Source: Thoreauomyces humboldtii
Lineage: Eukaryota > Chytridiomycota > Chytridiomycetes > Spizellomycetales > Powellomycetaceae
NCBI GenBank assembly: GCA_027596035.1
Contig: JADGJA010000809.1
Span: 1 to 10,378 of the forward strand
Length of the DNA: 10,378 nucleotides
Reading direction: 5' to 3'
Shown: piece by piece, positions 7,650-10,378 of the stretch
How the letters are laid out: each line of letters starts with the position of its first letter
Numbering within the stretch: position 1 is the stretch's first letter
The notes under the pieces: model-generated
Told to the model about the DNA's origin: nothing
The model's input: only the letters and a program-made list of their open reading frames with translations
Databases searched by the model: none
Program-made: the position numbers and the translations under genes

Positions 7650-9205
7650 ATGGCCTATCCAGGACAGACATCTCAGAGCCGTCCCCACCATCATCAGCAG
7701 GGCCCTCCACCACAGCAACAGCAATGGGGCGGTCCACCAGCAGGTCCTCCGCCCGGATGGAACGGTCAGAACCAGAACCAGTCTTATCCCCCACCAAACC
7801 AGCAGTACTCCTATGCTCCCCCACCTGGACCACCACCAGCGCAGTACTACGGACCCCCTCCTACCAACAACGGACAATACGTACCACCAGCTGCAGTGGT
7901 ACCACACTTTCCGCCGCCACATCAGCCCCCGCGCCCTCATAACGGGCCGTACGAGCCGGTGCCACATCATCCTCCTGGAAATCCGCCTCCTGGATGGCCT
8001 CAGCAGACCCAGCAGTATCCAGGGCCGCCCCAGCAGTACATGCAGCAAACTGCACGTAAGCTTATTCGTCCACATTGATGTGCACCACGACTTTTGTTTG
8101 GTTCTCATACCAGACTTTCCAGCATACCTGTCAAACTGCTCTGGAAACAAGAAGGCCCTGTTGGTGGGAGCCAACTACGCGGGGACGTCCAATGCCCTCA
8201 GCGGCTGCATCAACGACGTCAACAACATCAAAGCGTTTCTGATCAATCAGTATGGGTTCCGGGACACGCCACAGAATATGATCTGCCTGACGGACGACAA
8301 TCCGAACTGGCAGATGAGACCTCTGCGTCGGAACATCGAGCAAGCCATGCAGTGGCTCGTCAACGGAGCCCAGGCCGGCGACTCCCTGTTCTTCCACTTC
8401 AGCGGACATGGATCCCAGCAGAAGGACGAGGACGGAGACGAGAGCGACGGTGTCGACGAGACCATCTGTCCCTCGGATTTCAAAACGGCGGGTCAGATCA
8501 CCGACGATGTACGTATCTGATATTTCCGATGGTCATATGTGATTACTTGGGAGTGACGGTTTACGGTTTGCACTGCAGGTCATGAACGCGATCATGGTCA
8601 GGCCTCTACCACCAGGTTGTCGTCTCACCGCTCTTTTCGACTGCTGTCACAGCGGTTCATCCCTCGACCTTCCTTTCACCTACCTTCCCGACGGAACCCT
8701 CAAAGAGAAGACGGCCGCCAAACGACTGGGACAAGCTGCGATGGACGTCGGCAAAGGGTTCATGACGGGAGGAGGCATCCTGGGAGCCGGCATGGCCCTC
8801 TTCAAGGCCGCCGGTTCCGTCACCAATTCCGGACCTTCGAAGGAAGCCCTCATGGCCACCAAAGGAAACCAGTTCGCGGACGTCATCATGCTGTCCGGAT
8901 GCAAGGACAAGCAGACTTCGGCGGACTCGAGCTTCGGGGGAAGCGCTGGAGGTGCCATGACGTATGGCTTCATCACGGCTCTGCGTCAGTTCCACTCCCC
9001 TTCGTACGGTCAACTGCTTGGCGAGATCAGGAACTTGCTGCAGGGAAAGTACGAGCAGAGGCCACAGTTGAGCTCTGGAAGGTATGATTCGATCAGAAAG
9101 GGTCGGCATGTGTTTCCGATGTGGTATTGACGAATCCGTCTTGTTGTTGTTCACCATTCATCATCGTTCAGAATGCTTGACATGCGCCAGGTCTTTATCC
9201 TGTAG
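7650..9205 (+). CDS. MCA1: Type I metacaspase with Pro/Gln-rich prodomain
   Basis: Exons 7650-8055, 8123-8508, 8579-9081 and 9172-9205 give 442 residues. Residues 1-135 are a Pro/Gln/Gly/Tyr-rich prodomain with repeated PPPG and QQ runs, typical of fungal type I enzymes and probably disordered. The p20 part starts at YLSNCSGNKKALLVGANY (137). The catalytic dyad is H231 in HFSGHGSQ and C287 in DCCHSGSS, 56 residues apart as in yeast Yca1 (H220/C276). An acidic DEDGDESDGVDE segment follows the histidine. The p10 part has VIMLSGCKDKQTSAD and AMTYGFITAL. The family cleaves after Arg or Lys, usually needs calcium, and acts in stress response and protein-aggregate clearance. The third intron (90 bp, GTATGA donor, TATTGAC branch, TTCAG acceptor) leads to a 34-nt last exon giving RMLDMRQVFIL, matching the family's short hydrophobic C terminus. 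Without that splice the frame would stop at 9128. The ATG lies in an ACAACAATGGC context. Confidence 0.95.
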
Positions 9206-9332
9206 TCATGACATCCGCGAGACTGATATGTAGCTAGATCAGCTTTTGGCTTTTGTCGTATCCTTTTCTACTTTCTTTTTTGACCCATTTTTCGCCAGCT
9301 GAATATGCAGATCGCTTTGGTGCCGATGAGTA
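9206..9332. other. Convergent 3' ends of metacaspase and RIB7
   Basis: These 127 bases lie between two stop codons facing each other. T-rich runs occur at 9240-9290 (TTTTGGCTTTT, then CTTTCTTTTTTGAC). Both 3' untranslated regions should be here, but no exact signal can be assigned. Confidence 0.5.
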
Positions 9333-10208
9333 TCATTCTACGTTTGCGTTTCGTGAGGCGGTACGCGTCAGCATGACCACGTCGGGACCAAACTGCTTCC
9401 AATGCACTCCGACCAGCGGAGGCGGGGACCTTGAACGAACGGTGGAGTCGGCGGCGACCTGTTCGCCTCCCAGGGCATGGATGCCACTCCCGATCAGGAC
9501 GGGAGCGACGGTCACGACCAGCAGGTCGATGTGGACCTGGTCGTCGGACACGAGGAAGGATCGGATGACCTTTGCGCCGCCCTCGACCATGACGCTCCTC
9601 AGTCCCCGCTCCCTGAGCGCCCTCAGCATGTCGGACAGTCGAACGCGTCCGTTCCCGTCGGACTCGACGACGAGCACGACGGCGCCCCTCTCCTCCAACG
9701 CCTTCTTCCTGACGGGATCGTGGTGGACGTCGGTCGTGACGACGACCACCGCGCCGCCGTTTTGGCCCCTGTCGATGTCCAGGATCTTTGCGTTAAGAGG
9801 CATCCTGAGCCTCGAGTCGAGGACGACGGGGCGTGGACTCTTGGCTGGTCTTCCCCAGGGGTCGTTGACGACCAGTCGGGTGGTGAGGGAGGGATCGTCG
9901 TTGATGATCGTGTCGACTCCCACCACGATGGCGTCGTGGCTGGAACGGAGGGCGTGGGTGAGGACCATGGAGGGGTGGGAGGAGAGTGTCAAGGGACGAC
10001 GGTCGGGTCCTGCGATGAATGCGTCGAGGGATTGGGCGTAGGTAAGGGTCAGGAAGCAGGGAGAGGTCGGATCTTGGGTGGTCGGGAAGGGGAGGTGGGA
10101 GGTGAGAAAGGCGTGAGCTGTGGTTTCCTCAGCCGATGGTTGAGGGAGGGACGGGCCCTGGGAAGGTGGTGGTGGCGATGGTGATGGTGGTGGCTCTCGT
10201 TGTTCCAT
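9333..10208 (-). CDS. RIB7: 2,5-diamino-6-ribosylamino-4(3H)-pyrimidinone 5'-phosphate reductase
   Basis: A single exon of 291 residues. The enzyme reduces the ribosyl group of the pyrimidine intermediate made after GTP cyclohydrolase II, with NADPH, an early step of fungal riboflavin synthesis. Seen: LTLTYAQSLDAFIAG (53-67), HDAIVVGVDTIINDDPSLTT, SPRPVVLDSRLRMP, SVMVEGGAKVIRSFL (from 205), then IGSGIHALGG and DVVMLTRTAS at the C terminus. These match the order and spacing of yeast Rib7 (244 residues) and the RibD C-terminal reductase domain. No deaminase domain is present, as expected in fungi. Residues 1-50 are a Pro/Ser-rich extension (PPPSPSPPPPSQ) that the yeast protein lacks. The start at 10208 is the first in-frame ATG, with G at -3 and G at +4; the frame stays open upstream without an ATG, so an upstream exon is possible. 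It is the only complete gene here without an intron. Confidence 0.92.
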   Translation of the reverse strand: MEQREPPPSPSPPPPSQGPSLPQPSAEETTAHAFLTSHLPFPTTQDPTSPCFLTLTYAQSLDAFIAGPDRRPLTLSSHPSMVLTHALRSSHDAIVVGVDTIINDDPSLTTRLVVNDPWGRPAKSPRPVVLDSRLRMPLNAKILDIDRGQNGGAVVVVTTDVHHDPVRKKALEERGAVVLVVESDGNGRVRLSDMLRALRERGLRSVMVEGGAKVIRSFLVSDDQVHIDLLVVTVAPVLIGSGIHALGGEQVAADSTVRSRSPPPLVGVHWKQFGPDVVMLTRTASRNANVE

Positions 10209-10378
10209 GACTGCTGCTTGCCCTGTCCTGCCTGTCCTGCACGCTCTGCAGATGAGAGAAGAGTTGTGAGATGGGACGTGCGGTGCAATGGGAGGTGTGA
10301 GGTCCGTCAGCTGTTTCCGCCGGCTTGGGCTCTTGTCGTCGTCCACTTGCCGGCAGCCACCTCCCCCATCCCCGGCAT
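10209..10378. promoter_or_regulatory. Upstream region of RIB7, to the window edge
   Basis: These 170 bases should hold the RIB7 leader and part of its promoter. Near 10221-10239 the + strand has the direct repeat CCTGTCCTG, twice, ten bases apart. On the minus strand an upstream ATG at 10378 opens a 23-codon frame in another phase that stops before the RIB7 start, so it could act as an upstream reading frame if transcribed. I see no clear core promoter. Confidence 0.35.

Noticed and set aside
7572..8174. 200-codon minus strand frame opposite the metacaspase prodomain
   Set aside because: Trp/Arg-rich antisense reading of the Pro/Gln-rich prodomain; it also crosses intron 1 of the metacaspase.
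9253..10184. Two long + strand frames (262 and 235 codons) opposite RIB7
   Set aside because: They are antisense shadows of the well-supported RIB7 reading frame in GC-rich DNA and show no family features.
1..10378. Biosynthetic cluster, mobile element or defence system
   Set aside because: The recognised genes are unrelated housekeeping genes; no transposase, integrase, terminal repeats, CRISPR-like array or polyketide/peptide synthase sequence is visible.

Overview
The window reads as nuclear DNA of a filamentous or dimorphic fungus, most likely a basidiomycete. The gene products are fungal (Seh1, Tlg1, Rib7 and a type I metacaspase). The genes are packed tightly on both strands, and five of them are broken by short GT...AG introns (49 to 125 bp in my models, mostly 60 to 90) that often carry CTGAC or CTAAC-like branch sites. 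I cannot place it to genus. I see no bacterial, viral, transposon or CRISPR sequence.

Layout from left to right: a kelch-repeat protein running in from the left edge (+, to 753); convergent with it, the Qc-SNARE TLG1/syntaxin-6 (-, 810-1934, five exons); a divergent promoter region; an F-box protein with a C-terminal phloem-protein-2-like domain (+, 2362-3656, five exons); about 1 kb with no confident gene but with an unusual interlocked inverted repeat; an unrecognised multi-exon gene (+, about 4693-5321); about 620 bases with no confident gene; the nucleoporin SEH1 (-, 5945-7515, nine exons); a 134-base divergent promoter; a type I metacaspase (+, 7650-9205, four exons); and, convergent with it, the riboflavin-pathway reductase RIB7 (-, 9333-10208, no intron).

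The genes do not form one pathway. They are housekeeping genes of different systems: endosome-to-Golgi fusion, SCF ubiquitin ligation, the nuclear pore and SEA/GATOR complex, a caspase-like protease, and riboflavin synthesis. The exon models of TLG1, SEH1 and the metacaspase are strong because splicing restores unbroken family sequence at every junction. The kelch model is good but cut at the left edge, the F-box model has two less certain junctions, and the 4.4-5.3 kb gene is tentative.

The best leads are structural. The last intron of TLG1 holds a perfect 12-bp hairpin directly against its 3' splice site and stays open in frame, so retaining it would give a SNARE without its membrane anchor. 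The 4.05 kb region holds two overlapping, mutually exclusive hairpins. The metacaspase ends in a 34-nt last exon that a simple reading-frame search would miss.
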